A stretch of DNA of 15,912 nt from Cudoniella acicularis (taxonomy: Eukaryota > Ascomycota > Leotiomycetes > Helotiales > Helotiaceae), in contig JAAMPI010001331.1 in the NCBI GenBank assembly GCA_013054445.1, positions 1-15,912 on the forward strand, in the 5' to 3' direction. A program made the position numbers and the translations under genes. Below are positions 1 through 8,691 of this stretch, piece after piece (the stretch's first letter is position 1; each line of letters starts with the position of its first letter). Below the pieces are notes generated by a model. The model was not told the origin of the DNA. It saw only the letters and a list, made by a program, of their open reading frames with translations, and did no database searches.

Positions 1-61
1 TTATTGAAACCCCCGAAGTTCTTCCACCTCAATCTAGACCTTTATGCCATGAGTACGTTGA

Positions 62-1762
62 TCAATCCGCAGCTCGTTCAGCGACTGCATACACAGAAGT
101 CTGACAATTACCCCTCGTCGACAGAGGTATAACACTAGCATCAACAATACGGAGATTCTTCGTTCCACAGACAATAAGGTTCGTGTCAACAACGCCATCC
201 TTTTCTAATGGCAACATGGCACATGTGCTTGTAGGATTCCAGCAACTCAACGCAACCTTCTTCACATACTCCTTGACTTCGTCCAAGTCATCCAAATTTG
301 CCGGCGCATCATGGCTCATTCGGCCATCAAGCTTCAAAGGACTCCACAGCGGCTCTAAAGAAGCAATCTTCCCAATGAATCGAACATGTCTAGCAAGAAC
401 CTCGAGGTCGAGAGGGTTCGAGAGGTATTTAGGATCAATGGCCATTTTTGCTTCGGGTGAAGATGATGTGATGTGTAAACTACCGCGAGAGGGGATGCAG
501 CAACATGCAACGTATGGTAAAATAGTTCCTTACTTCCAGTCTCAGGAACGAAATTTCCTAGTGCGGGGTATGAGAAGAACCCACCGGACCCCTCTGAACC
601 TGTATGGAGGAGAGATTCCACGAAGGCAGCGTGATCCTTTGAAAATTGTTTGCTGTCGCGGACTTGGGATTGTAGTATTTTTTCGAGATCCTCTTTCCCG
701 TCTGGTGAGAGGAAGTCGAGGACAGGAAGAAACCCACCCGCGAAATTTCCACCGGTTGCGAATGGGCCGCTTTGATCTTTGCTGTAGGCTTCCATGGCTG
801 CACCTATGGCTGCCATATCCTGCCTCGCAAGATCATCAACAGTCTCAAAACCATCTCTGACTTCAAAACTAACTCCCCCGTTTGGGCGATCCTGGAGATT
901 CTCCCCAACATTGTCATTGTCAATGACGACTAGTATTTTCAATGAGTCGAGCAGCGATGCGGATCCAATACTAGATAGTTCAAGAAGCTTTGGAGTGTTG
1001 AACACGCCTGCGGCTAAGATGACCTCCTTTGAAGCCATGACTGTTCTTTTCATCATCCTTGACGTATAAATGCCGTTGGCAATAACTTCTGTTTTTTGTC
1101 GTTCAAGGAAGATCTCGTTGACAGATGCTGAGGCGACAATATGCAAGTTGTCCCTTGTTCGAACTGGTTCGTAATATGCATTTCTGGCATGACTATATTG
1201 TTTGGTAGCAGGATGGATGTTCATAACATTGACGTATCCACCGACTGCTCCTCCAGTGAACGGATCGCCCGAAACAGCATATCCCAGGCTCTTGAATGTT
1301 TCGACCCATGCTTTTGGCAAAGGATCGTTGACTTCTTCCGCGAAGGAGGCTTGAATTGGCCCAGTAAACTTGGCCAAGGACTTTTCATCAATATAATCAA
1401 GCCCGAGATGAGCACAGGCAGCTGGAGAGGGTTTGGTCAAAGTGCAAGACTTCTGAAAACAGGGATCTTTTTACCATTCAAGGCGGCCTATTTAGAAGTG
1501 AACAAGGCACTAGTGTCGCGATTAAATCTTGCGCATCAAAATAAATACGTACCTGAGCTTCGGACAAATACCTCCAATCGAAGTCAGTTCCCAGGAGAGA
1601 AGACCACAAAGCAGGTGTGGTGACCCAAGGACCAGGGGAATGATCCTCACCCGCTTCGAGGACGAGGACACTGATATTTGGATCCTGGCTGAGTCGTGTA
1701 GCGACGACAAGTCCAGAGGTACCACCTCCAACAATTACAAAGTCATATTTAGAAGGCAACAT
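62..1762 (-). pseudogene. GMC-family FAD oxidoreductase, decayed
   Basis: Relic of a glucose-methanol-choline type flavoenzyme (alcohol, sugar or choline oxidation). Exon 1 (1762-1553) encodes 70 residues with the FAD dinucleotide fold (VIVGGGTSGL, then LVLEAGED) and ends in SEAQ at a GTACGT donor. A 65-nt intron (1552-1488) leads in frame to ALNGKKIPVF, after which the frame breaks. The sequence resumes in another frame at QKSCTLTKPSP (about 1460), so the RGKxLGGSSxxN signature and roughly 55-75 residues are missing. The long central part runs to about 495, where HVAASPL shifts frame into SRGSLHITSS. The C-terminal part ends AERAAD then TGA, earlier than the usual AERAADLI. The catalytic HPxGTCAM motif reads NPTSTCAM, NLxDH reads NLQDR, and LSGIG reads LSSIG. 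The ATG at 1762 fits the family N-terminus. Family assignment is firm; the exact substrate cannot be told. It cannot make an active enzyme as read. Confidence 0.9.
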
Positions 1763-2285
1763 TGTAACAAAGGAAGTGCATTGAGATATCAATCAATGTT
1801 TTGAGATGATGTTGAGTCATGACCAAATTTTAGTATCCGATACCACTTGGGTTCGGCTGTTTGGGCTAAGATCTTACGTACTGCATGCGTGATGACTGCA
1901 TTACGTCGCGTTAGAATGCTAGAGTGATAACCGAAATTTTTATTTAAGTGTCGAAAGAAGTAGAAAGGCCCACAAGTCACCAAGCATTGTTATTGTTCTA
2001 GATTGATGTGATCTCTAGTCAGTCACCCCTGACCTCTAAGGAAAATTTCAAACCTAGAAATGTTGTTATATACCAATCCTGCAACAGGAGGATCTCCAAG
2101 TTGACCGTCTCCTGGTCGCATTTTTTGAATGGGTTTCAGGTATACGCCAGGGCTGAAGCACGTAATCCTTCCTCTAAAAGTATAGAATCTCTTGGCTTGA
2201 ATACAACGGTATTGTCGATCAACTTTCTCTCTTCTCTGCTTCCTATGGAGTTAGTAAGCTTGCCGCTCTTGCTCAAGCGCTAAAT
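1763..2285. other. intergenic, upstream of the GMC relic
   Basis: About 520 bases, moderately A+T-rich, with no convincing gene. Open frames here are short and lack recognisable motifs. It would have held the promoter and 5' leader of the GMC gene, which reads leftward from 1762. Confidence 0.5.
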
Positions 2286-2289
2286 CACC

Positions 2290-2473
2290 CTCGGCTCAGT
2301 CGACTCGCCTGAGTAACCTGCGCACTCTGAGTAACTCACCTGAGTAACCTGAGTAACCTGAGCAACTTACCTGAGCACCCTGAGCAACTTACCTGAGCAC
2401 CCTGAGCATCCTGAGCACCCCTGAACAGCTCACCTCAGCGGGCATGAGTATCCTGAGCAAGATTTACCACATC
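2290..2473. repeat. degenerate CCTGAGNA minisatellite
   Basis: About a dozen copies of a 8-9 bp word, CCTGAGTAA or CCTGAGCAN, run head to tail with single-base variants. Inside it a 22-bp unit beginning CCTGAGCAAC is exactly duplicated (2357-2378 and 2379-2400). The left half favours CTGAGTAA, the right half CTGAGCAC, which suggests stepwise local expansion. The same word occurs in reverse complement at 5399-5458. Confidence 0.85.
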
Positions 2474-2665
2474 GTCACGTGTTTTGACTTCTCACTTTTT
2501 TTAGCCAATCACACTTCATCTGACCTCGTTCTCTCATATTATTTTTATCAAGTTTGACGATGATACAAAACCACTATTATCCAACATCGTGAAGTGGGCT
2601 CCAATCCAAAAGGTCATATGTAAACTCTATTGAACTCAAATTTTTCAAAATCCTTAGGAAACCTA
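2474..2665. other. A+T-rich spacer
   Basis: Short A+T-rich spacer between the minisatellite and the MITE. Nothing coding or structured was recognised. Confidence 0.4.
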
Positions 2666-2673
2666 GCCATTAT

Positions 2674-2887
2674 TAGACTGCGTGATGGGTACCCGTACAC
2701 GGACCAATTGGTCCGTGCCTAGCCGTGCGTCGGGTAAAGCCCTAAGGTTTTTTTTAATAAATACCATATTTTCGTTAATAGACTCGAAATTTCCAGTTCT
2801 GTCAAAAATTCCGTATTAAATTTGGCCTAGAAACAAAAGAGAAGCACGGCCAAACGGGTACCCGTGGGCTACCCATCACGCAGTCTA
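2674..2887. mobile_element. hAT-like MITE, 214 bp
   Basis: A non-coding 214-bp element. Its ends are perfect 18-bp terminal inverted repeats, TAGACTGCGTGATGGGTA at 2674-2691 and its complement at 2870-2887. It is flanked on both sides by the identical 8-mer GCCATTAT (2666-2673 and 2888-2895), which I read as the target-site duplication. An 8-bp duplication and TAG-starting termini fit the hAT superfamily. Inside are a 20-bp perfect palindrome (2698-2717) and subterminal GGGTACCCG motifs near both ends. There is no transposase frame, so movement would need an autonomous copy elsewhere. A TA duplication (Tc1/mariner type) is the alternative, but it would leave the 8-bp flank match unexplained. 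Confidence 0.88.
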
Positions 2888-3017
2888 GCCATTATAGCCT
2901 TATATTTCTTCCTCCAAGGCTTTGATAGTCGTGATTCCAGGATATCCAAAGAGCGGAATCAGGGATCGACATCAAAAGCTGTGCTGTATCTCTACAGCTC
3001 TGACTTCCTCCGAAAGG

Positions 3018-3861
3018 CTATCCCCCAAGCTCCGCCCGTGGATTATCGGATTCCAACTCCACCCTGTCTACGCCATGACCCGTCTCTACCTTGTCAGGAC
3101 CAGTACCCAACTCTGCCTTCTGAAAGTCCGCACTTGCACTCAGCTTCATCTTCTGCCCAACCCCACTTCCCGGCAACTCTGCCTTACTATACGGATCGGT
3201 AACCTCTGCCACCTCTGGCATTCGTGTTCCTGAGCTTTTCCTATACCAGAAAACAACAAGACCGATGACAGCAAGAACCACAAAAGCCACTCCAACACCA
3301 ATGCCTGCCTTAGCACCGTCAGACAGGCCACTGGTTATATGAACTCCTCCCGAAGGTGCAGCAGAGGAAGTTGATGAGACGTTGAACGATGTAGCTGTCG
3401 CTGAATCTGCGAAAACTGCCGCAGTGGGCTTTACAAAAGCACCAACGCTCGAGTTCGTTTGTGTGATATTGAAAAAATTACTATACGAAGTCACGCCGTT
3501 GAAATTGCTACTATCCTCTATGTAAAAGCTGTATGTGTCGGTCGGTATATCTAACGGAATGGTCCATAAATAATAGCCATTTGATCCAGGGAGATCGACT
3601 AGGAAATAGATTCAGATAAATTTCCACGACAGCGAACAGCAGTACTGGGAAGGGACTTTACATACTAACAATTTGATAGTCGGGAAAAGGTTCCGATCCC
3701 TTTTCCAAGGTTGTGTTTGATGGCGGTAGAGCACCTTTCCATGAGATGTTGAGTGATAACCCGATATAGGTATCAGGGAAAGTCGTAGTGAATACTGCGG
3801 TGCTAGCACTCCCAAGACAAAATAGCGACAGAGTCACGAAGAAGGAGCAGAATCGTGACAT
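3018..3861 (-). CDS. Kre9/Knh1-like Ser/Thr-rich single-pass membrane protein
   Basis: Two exons, 3861-3666 and 3598-3018, joined across a 67-nt intron (donor GTATGT, acceptor TTTCCTAG), giving 258 residues. Residues 1-20 form a signal peptide. Residues about 22-95 resemble the Kre9/Knh1-like N-terminal domain (Pfam family of yeast cell-wall synthesis proteins): a beta-type segment with LNISW and, after the splice, YYLWTIPLDIP then YSFYI. A Ser/Thr/Ala-rich stalk with several N-glycosylation sequons (NIT, NSS, NVS) leads to one membrane span at about 164-184, followed by WYRK and a polar cytosolic tail with repeated AEL motifs ending in AELGG. The expected place is the plasma membrane with the domain facing the wall; a role in wall glucan assembly or sensing is inferred from the family only. 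The splice join restores VIDLPGSNGYYLW, which supports the model. It appears intact, unlike the flanking enzyme genes. Confidence 0.87.
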
Positions 3862-4140
3862 CGTGAAGGGGGTGCCTCGACGATTGAATGCAAATAAACG
3901 CGAATCTTCAGGCTGAGACCTTGGCTTGGCAAGCTCTTATGTATTTTGTGGGCGAAGCTCGGTGTGGCTTGAACATGGGCGAGTGAGGACCGAAGAAGCA
4001 CGCCACCAAATGACAAGGCAGCTTCGGTGCAGTAACGCCCAATCAAACGAAGAGAAGCGAATCGTGAAATTTTAATCTCAGCCTATTTTCAATTTTAGGA
4101 GCTAGGAGTAAATAGTCCCTCAACTAATCATAGCTGCTAG
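3862..4140. promoter_or_regulatory. upstream region of the Kre9-like gene
   Basis: Immediately upstream of the minus-strand ATG at 3861. No TATA box or factor site can be assigned with confidence. Short open frames on the minus strand here have no recognisable motif and are taken as leader or promoter sequence. Confidence 0.4.
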
Positions 4141-4341
4141 AGAAGCGAAAGATTAAACAGAAGGAATTCGACCCTAATTAACAAGGCTCACAAGCTTACA
4201 GACTTCTCATCATCCGCAGCTGTAAGAGCTCCAGCGCAGCAAGCAGAGAGCCGTGCAACGCTCAACGCCCCGCCACTACCAGCACCCGTAGCAGTTGATG
4301 ATAATGGAGGCTACAGGTCTGAAATTCGAACTATATTCTAA
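4141..4341 (+). pseudogene. coding-like fragment, possibly a MADS-type relic
   Basis: A 66-codon open stretch on the plus strand between stops, without its own clear ATG. It begins RSERLNRRNSTLINKAHKL, which resembles the KRR/TLxKKA-hEL core of fungal SRF/MADS-type proteins, and later reads VDDNGGYRSEIRTIF. The middle is Ala/Pro-rich and does not match that family. I see no exon on either side that would complete a gene. This is at best a decayed fragment, and the resemblance is from memory of the motif. Confidence 0.3.
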
Positions 4342-4547
4342 GATTGAGATGTTAGGCTGTAGCAACCAGGACTGACTTGTGGGATTTTTTTGACAGAAAC
4401 GGGGCATTTTTCTTTACGGCGGCAGCGACAAGGACTTCCCCACCACTGAAAGATCCTGCATACCCACTACAAAAGGGTTAAGGCCCGAACAATGCAGTCC
4501 CCAGAGTTGAGGGGGTAACCTCAGAGGCTCAGGCGGGGGGCTAGATA

Positions 4548-4687
4548 CAGTGGGGTGCCAGAAGTATTGGCACATGGTCCGTGCTGGACCACTTTATTCA
4601 ACCAACCACAACTCACACTGAGACTTCTAAGAGAATTGATTGGCTAATGAGCACGGACCATGTGCCAATACTTATGGCACCCTACTG
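4548..4687. mobile_element. Tc1/mariner-like MITE, 140 bp
   Basis: A compact non-coding element whose arms are 38-bp terminal inverted repeats (4548-4585 and 4650-4687) matching at 36 of 38 positions. The arms begin CAGTRGGGTGCCAKAAGTAT. It is bounded by TA on both sides (4546-4547 and 4688-4689), the target duplication of Tc1/mariner elements, and CAGT ends are also usual for that superfamily. The 64-bp core has no coding potential. The high arm identity suggests a fairly young insertion or selection on the ends. Confidence 0.9.
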
Positions 4688-4712
4688 TAGCTACAGCGAC
4701 GGTGAAGCTTAA

Positions 4713-4895
4713 CAAAGTCCAGCCGGGGTGGATGATAGGAGGCCACATGCTGCCAAGCGGAAACGGTCGTCCTTGCCTGAAGATGGCCCAACGTCCAAGA
4801 AGCGCAAGTATCACCTTCACCAGAAGTATGCAATTGCCTATCCCTCTTTCCCCAGACGACCTATCGCTCTACTGAATGTATTTATCATACCATAA
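4713..4895 (+). pseudogene. basic coding-like fragment with bipartite NLS pattern
   Basis: A 60-codon stop-to-stop open stretch directly right of the MITE. It contains AAKRKRSS and, ten residues later, SKKRKYHLHQKYAIAYPSF. The spacing of the two basic clusters looks like a bipartite nuclear localisation signal. There is no ATG in frame before the basic part, and an in-frame TAA lies just upstream at 4710-4712. I do not recognise the family. It may be an exon remnant of a gene whose rest is scattered to the right (4907-5260). Confidence 0.3.
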
Positions 4896-4906
4896 TACAT
4901 TATATC

Positions 4907-5260
4907 ATGATCTCGGAATGTACCAGTGAAGATTACGCCATCTTTGATCGGGAAGAGAACTGGCGTGCCGCGACCGATTCATTCTGACGATGACCTCCGC
5001 TGCCTGCTCTTGGGATCTGTCCAAAGCGCCTTCGTCTCGACATTAGAGGGTCGAAAATTCCCGAAGCAGGCTCAGGCATTGCCATAAGCAGTGATATACC
5101 ATTCGGCTCGGAAATATTTCGAACCAAAGATGCCTCGTGGAACGTTCTAGAAGACCTGTGGCAATTGTTTCTCCAATAGTGCAAGCGCTGTAAGCAAAGC
5201 TGGGGTAGCTTTGCACTGAGGGCATGCCCACAGAGGTCGAAACAGCCCATCGTATTCTGA
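4907..5260 (+). pseudogene. frame-broken protein-like stretch, unknown family
   Basis: Plus-strand protein-like segments lie end to end in alternating frames. MISECTSEDYAIFDREENWR starts at the ATG at 4907 and stops at 4985. DDLRCLLLGSVQSAF follows in a second frame. From about 5051 the first frame resumes with SKIPEAGSGIAISSDIPFG and later EIFRTKDASWNVLEDLW, then a TAG at 5177 and, after it, CKRCKQSWGSFALRAC up to TGA 5258. The alternation suggests two indels and a nonsense change in a former gene. I do not recognise it, and no known domain is claimed. A minus-strand 105-codon frame over the same bases is the competing reading but shows no motif. Confidence 0.28.
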
Positions 5261-5398
5261 CTTGTGAGGCTAAATTACTACTACACGAGCTCTTTGACAA
5301 TAGGGAACCCTGTAAGGGAGCAGAAACGGATTCCCGGGCAAACTTCGGTAAGGAGGCAAAATGGGTTCCACATTATGGTGCGCAGGCTGACTCATGCG

Positions 5399-5458
5399 TG
5401 CTCAGGATGCTCAGGCTCTGCTCAGGCTCTGCGCAGATATGCTCACCCTCAGCTCAGG
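5399..5458. repeat. TGCTCAGG array, inverse of the left minisatellite
   Basis: About four to five copies of TGCTCAGG or close variants (GCTCAGGCTCTGC spacing) within 60 bases. The word is the reverse complement of CCTGAGCA, which builds the array at 2290-2473. It lies just downstream of the end of the P450 relic. Confidence 0.65.
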
Positions 5459-5474
5459 TTAAAGCAGCAGTTGC

Positions 5475-7278
5475 TCACGACCGCAGACTAAAACAGAACC
5501 AGCGACAGGGAAAATTAATCCTGAGTCTATGGGTATATTTTGCTGGTGAGGATGCCAAGTCAATTGTGTTTTTGCACCCGGCCATAGGGTGTACATCGAC
5601 CTCGCTGTCCTTGCCGATCTCAAAAGCTGATATGAAGTGTATCTAAAAAATATATTGCAAGCGGTTGGCCAGGGAAATACCAGAGCAACTGCGAGCCCCT
5701 ATGCCGTATGAGAACAGTGGCTTGTCAGGACATGCAAGCCAGTGGCTGGGTTCGAAAACCTCGGGATCTGTCCAAATATTGGGATCTTCAAAGAGTGAGC
5801 ATAGTGGAGTTGATTCTAGAGATGAGAATGCTTACCCATGTTACAGGCCCATGTGTTGAGGTTAACAGTTGTGCCTACGGGAACAATGTTGCTGTTATAC
5901 ACAAACTCGTTTACTGTGGATCGAGGTAGGGCAGTTCGGGCAACATTGAAATAACTGGCTTCGTAACCTTGACTGCGGAGTCGGAAATCAGTGTAAACTT
6001 ACCGAAGAAACTCCTTCTGTAGTGCAACAATATAGGTGCAAGTTTGATCATTCTCGACATCTCCAAGGACAGAAAATCTGTCGCCGTAATGCTCCTTGAT
6101 GGCCATGAATGCAGTTCTTTGAAGATCTGGTCGTTGGGCAGGAAAGAGAATACCCAATTGAAGCGTAGCCACTGTTGACGATGTGCCAAAAGTAAGGCAG
6201 ACCATATCCAATTCCTCTTGGCTAACATCATCTCGTTTCAGAAGATCACCACGTATGCATAAGGGTTGTTTCCGACTCGCGATCTTCTCATCAAGCTCCC
6301 TATTTAACTGAGCTAGATATGCTACCCTCCGTGCGCGAACTTCATGTGCTTTTCTTGTAGTGCTGTTCCCAGGATTCCATAAAATGGGATACAGTCTTGG
6401 AGACTCTTCATCGTATGCCGGATATTGACAATCTCATGCTCCACTTCGGTGATCTCTCTCAAGAGAGGGCCTTCATGGAAAGCCGTCAACCCCAACACAA
6501 GGTAAGGTTAACTATGAGAGCCATTCTATGTGACATCCAGAGAGGATCAATAGGTATGCTGTCGGTCGTGAGGCATTGGCCTATGAAGTCTCTTGTTTCG
6601 AGGTCTAGGTATTTGACATATCCGCGGGTGCAGGCCTGCCCAACGGAGCATCTTTCTTTCCCCAATTGAGCGACTTACTGTTTGGTGATGTACCCACTGG
6701 AATCAACTATTATCAAGTATTTTGCTCGTCAGGTGTTCTAGTTAAGAAGTGTAGAAAGCAGTATAAAAAAATAGGAACCATAAAAGTTTCGCAATCTGAG
6801 TATGCTTGAAAAACTCGAGCTGTTGTGTTTGGAGGGGTGGGGAAGAGGTGGCTTACTTGTGATGCTAGAAGTTTCGGCTATAATCTAAAAAATGTCAGAA
6901 AGCCATAGTAGATGATTGAAGGACTGTTTACATTGTGATACGTGTAGAAAATTGGACGGGAAGAAAGAGCATTTGAATGGCTGGCGAAAATTGCTTTGCT
7001 GAAGCAGCGCTATTGGCTACTAGTACAGGTATATCCCCAAACTGGACTTGAAAAACATCGCCATATTTGCGAGCCAGAGAGGTATATTTTTGAGAAACAC
7101 TGCCACTGATATCGTATAGGTTTCCCACGATAGGCCAACCAGGAGGCCCAGGAAAATCATGAAGACGTCGACGTTGTCTGTGGCTCTCAAACATTATTAT
7201 GCTAGAGAGAAGACTTGCGAGAATGACGAGAAGTATAGCTGACGGCAGGTCCAAAGGACCCGAAAAGACTGAAAGCAT
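5475..7278 (-). pseudogene. cytochrome P450 (CYP504-like), decayed
   Basis: Relic of a microsomal P450 monooxygenase; the style resembles phenylacetate/3-hydroxyphenylacetate hydroxylases (CYP504). Exons on the minus strand: 7278-6932, 6884-6857, 6696-6003, 5954-5836, 5785-5475; the introns (47, 160, 48 and 50 nt) keep GT-AG ends and restore the family sequence. The N-terminus has a membrane anchor, then DFPGPPGWPIVGN and YGDVFQVQFG. The I helix reads TFGTSSTV, the K helix has EFLR (ExxR intact), then LPRSTVNEF and the heme site FSYGIGARSCSG with its Cys. Frameshifts lie at about 6985-6992 (AKQ to SHSNALSSRPIFYTYH), 6622-6629, 6484-6494 and 6368-6385. An in-frame TAG (5645-5643) sits eleven codons after the heme motif, before IHFISAFEI. 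After it the frame is open to TGA 5477-5475. It cannot make a full enzyme. Family P450 is certain; the CYP family is a judgement from motifs. Confidence 0.92.
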
Positions 7279-8691
7279 GTTTGAATGCTGTCGTGAATGT
7301 AAGGCGAGCAAGAATAGTTGCACTGAGGAAGCGATTCGAAGTTCGATTTTGAGCTGAATGTAGGGGAAGAGAGAATAAAGCAATGCTTCTGTTTAATAAT
7401 TTAATAAACTTAGAGAAATTTCGGTTGATGTTTGAGAGTCAAGACGGTCGAGCAAAGAAGTCATAGATGCTTCGCCATAAGGATGTCGACAAGCCCATCT
7501 CCAAAAGGCGTCAAGAATAACTCATTTATAGTGAAACTTGTTAATTTCTGGCCAGATATGCAAGGAAGTGGTTGAGAGATTTTCAGGGACAGTGTTGTGC
7601 AATTTTGATGCATTGGGCGCTGCGTTTGGTGAAGTGCGAGTCGTTCATTTTTAATTTGAAATCCGCGTTTTGGCTTGAATGTTGTCTTTTTATCCACATG
7701 CCAAAGATTGGACATATCCTCTGTTATAGTGAAACATTGCAGAACACGTTGTTAGTGGGTGCATGAATGAGACCATTTTTGCATAGAAGCTACCGCATAG
7801 CCTAAAAATCTACGCCTGCAGAAATCAATAAAGGTGAAAAATTTTACTAGCCAAGGGGAGACTTTTTGGGGAGGGGGAGCTTTGGCTGATGTTTTGATAG
7901 GAATTTGGGAATAAATTATGACCTCGGATACTGGAATGAGCTAGTGAAGTAGTGCGTAGCAGGAGTCTATTTTCCTAGGGCTGAGACAAGTCCATATAAA
8001 CAACACGTGGCTTAGTCTGAATGTCTCGGCTTTTGGGCCAAAGCTTCAGATTTAATCATGACATATATCTAGGATAACCACTTAGGTATCACCGAAACCA
8101 TCATCTGCGGGGGTACAAGTACTCCTCAAATGACATGTGAAAATTTGAAACAAGGATACGTGGTCTGGAGAAGGGCTCACTTCCACTCGAGGAAGAAATT
8201 TCAACCCGTACGGTGAAAGAAGCCAGTTTCGCTTCTATCTTTATAGAAAAGTCGGTGTGACCTCACTTAACATAGAGCTTATGGCGAAACGTCCAATTGT
8301 CAAGACCAGATACCCTTTGACGGGCACTCGTGATCTAGTAGAACAAAAAGAAACCGCAAACTACAAATGCTTTTCCAAAATTCTTGGTTATGGGAAACTT
8401 CCCACAGTTTATCTCGAGGATGTATTGTAGGGTACTGATTTCTCAAAAAACGGAAACTTCCCGTGAATGATTGTTTCGACAGTAGTCAAAATCTGTAGAA
8501 TCTAAAGGAGCAAGTGCCAAAGACTCACAGAATTCACTAGTCAATCCGTCGGAGACAGTACAATTACAGACTCTACAATCTCATCCCCCCTTCCACTATC
8601 CTTTAAAATCCCTTTCAATAATAGGTCTTTGCTACAATTTTATCACGAGAAGTATCAAAACCTTGCCTATCACAAGATCCCAATTTTCAAC
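7279..8691. other. long intergenic region
   Basis: About 1.4 kb with no supported gene. The right end (8560-8690) is pyrimidine-rich and leads into the ATG at 8692, so it likely holds the promoter and 5' leader of that gene. The left end would have been the P450 promoter. Minus-strand open frames at 7461-7715 and plus-strand ones at 7572-7766 have no recognisable content. No inverted or direct repeat of note was found. Confidence 0.45.

Noticed and set aside
4933..5300. Minus-strand frames as the 3' end of the P450 gene
   Set aside because: The P450 heme motif and C-terminal part are found at 5785-5475, so nothing further left is needed; these frames show no P450 motif.
62..7278. Repeat-induced point mutation as the cause of gene decay
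   Set aside because: The lesions are mostly indels and one deletion; there is only one nonsense codon in the P450 and no flood of TpA-type changes.
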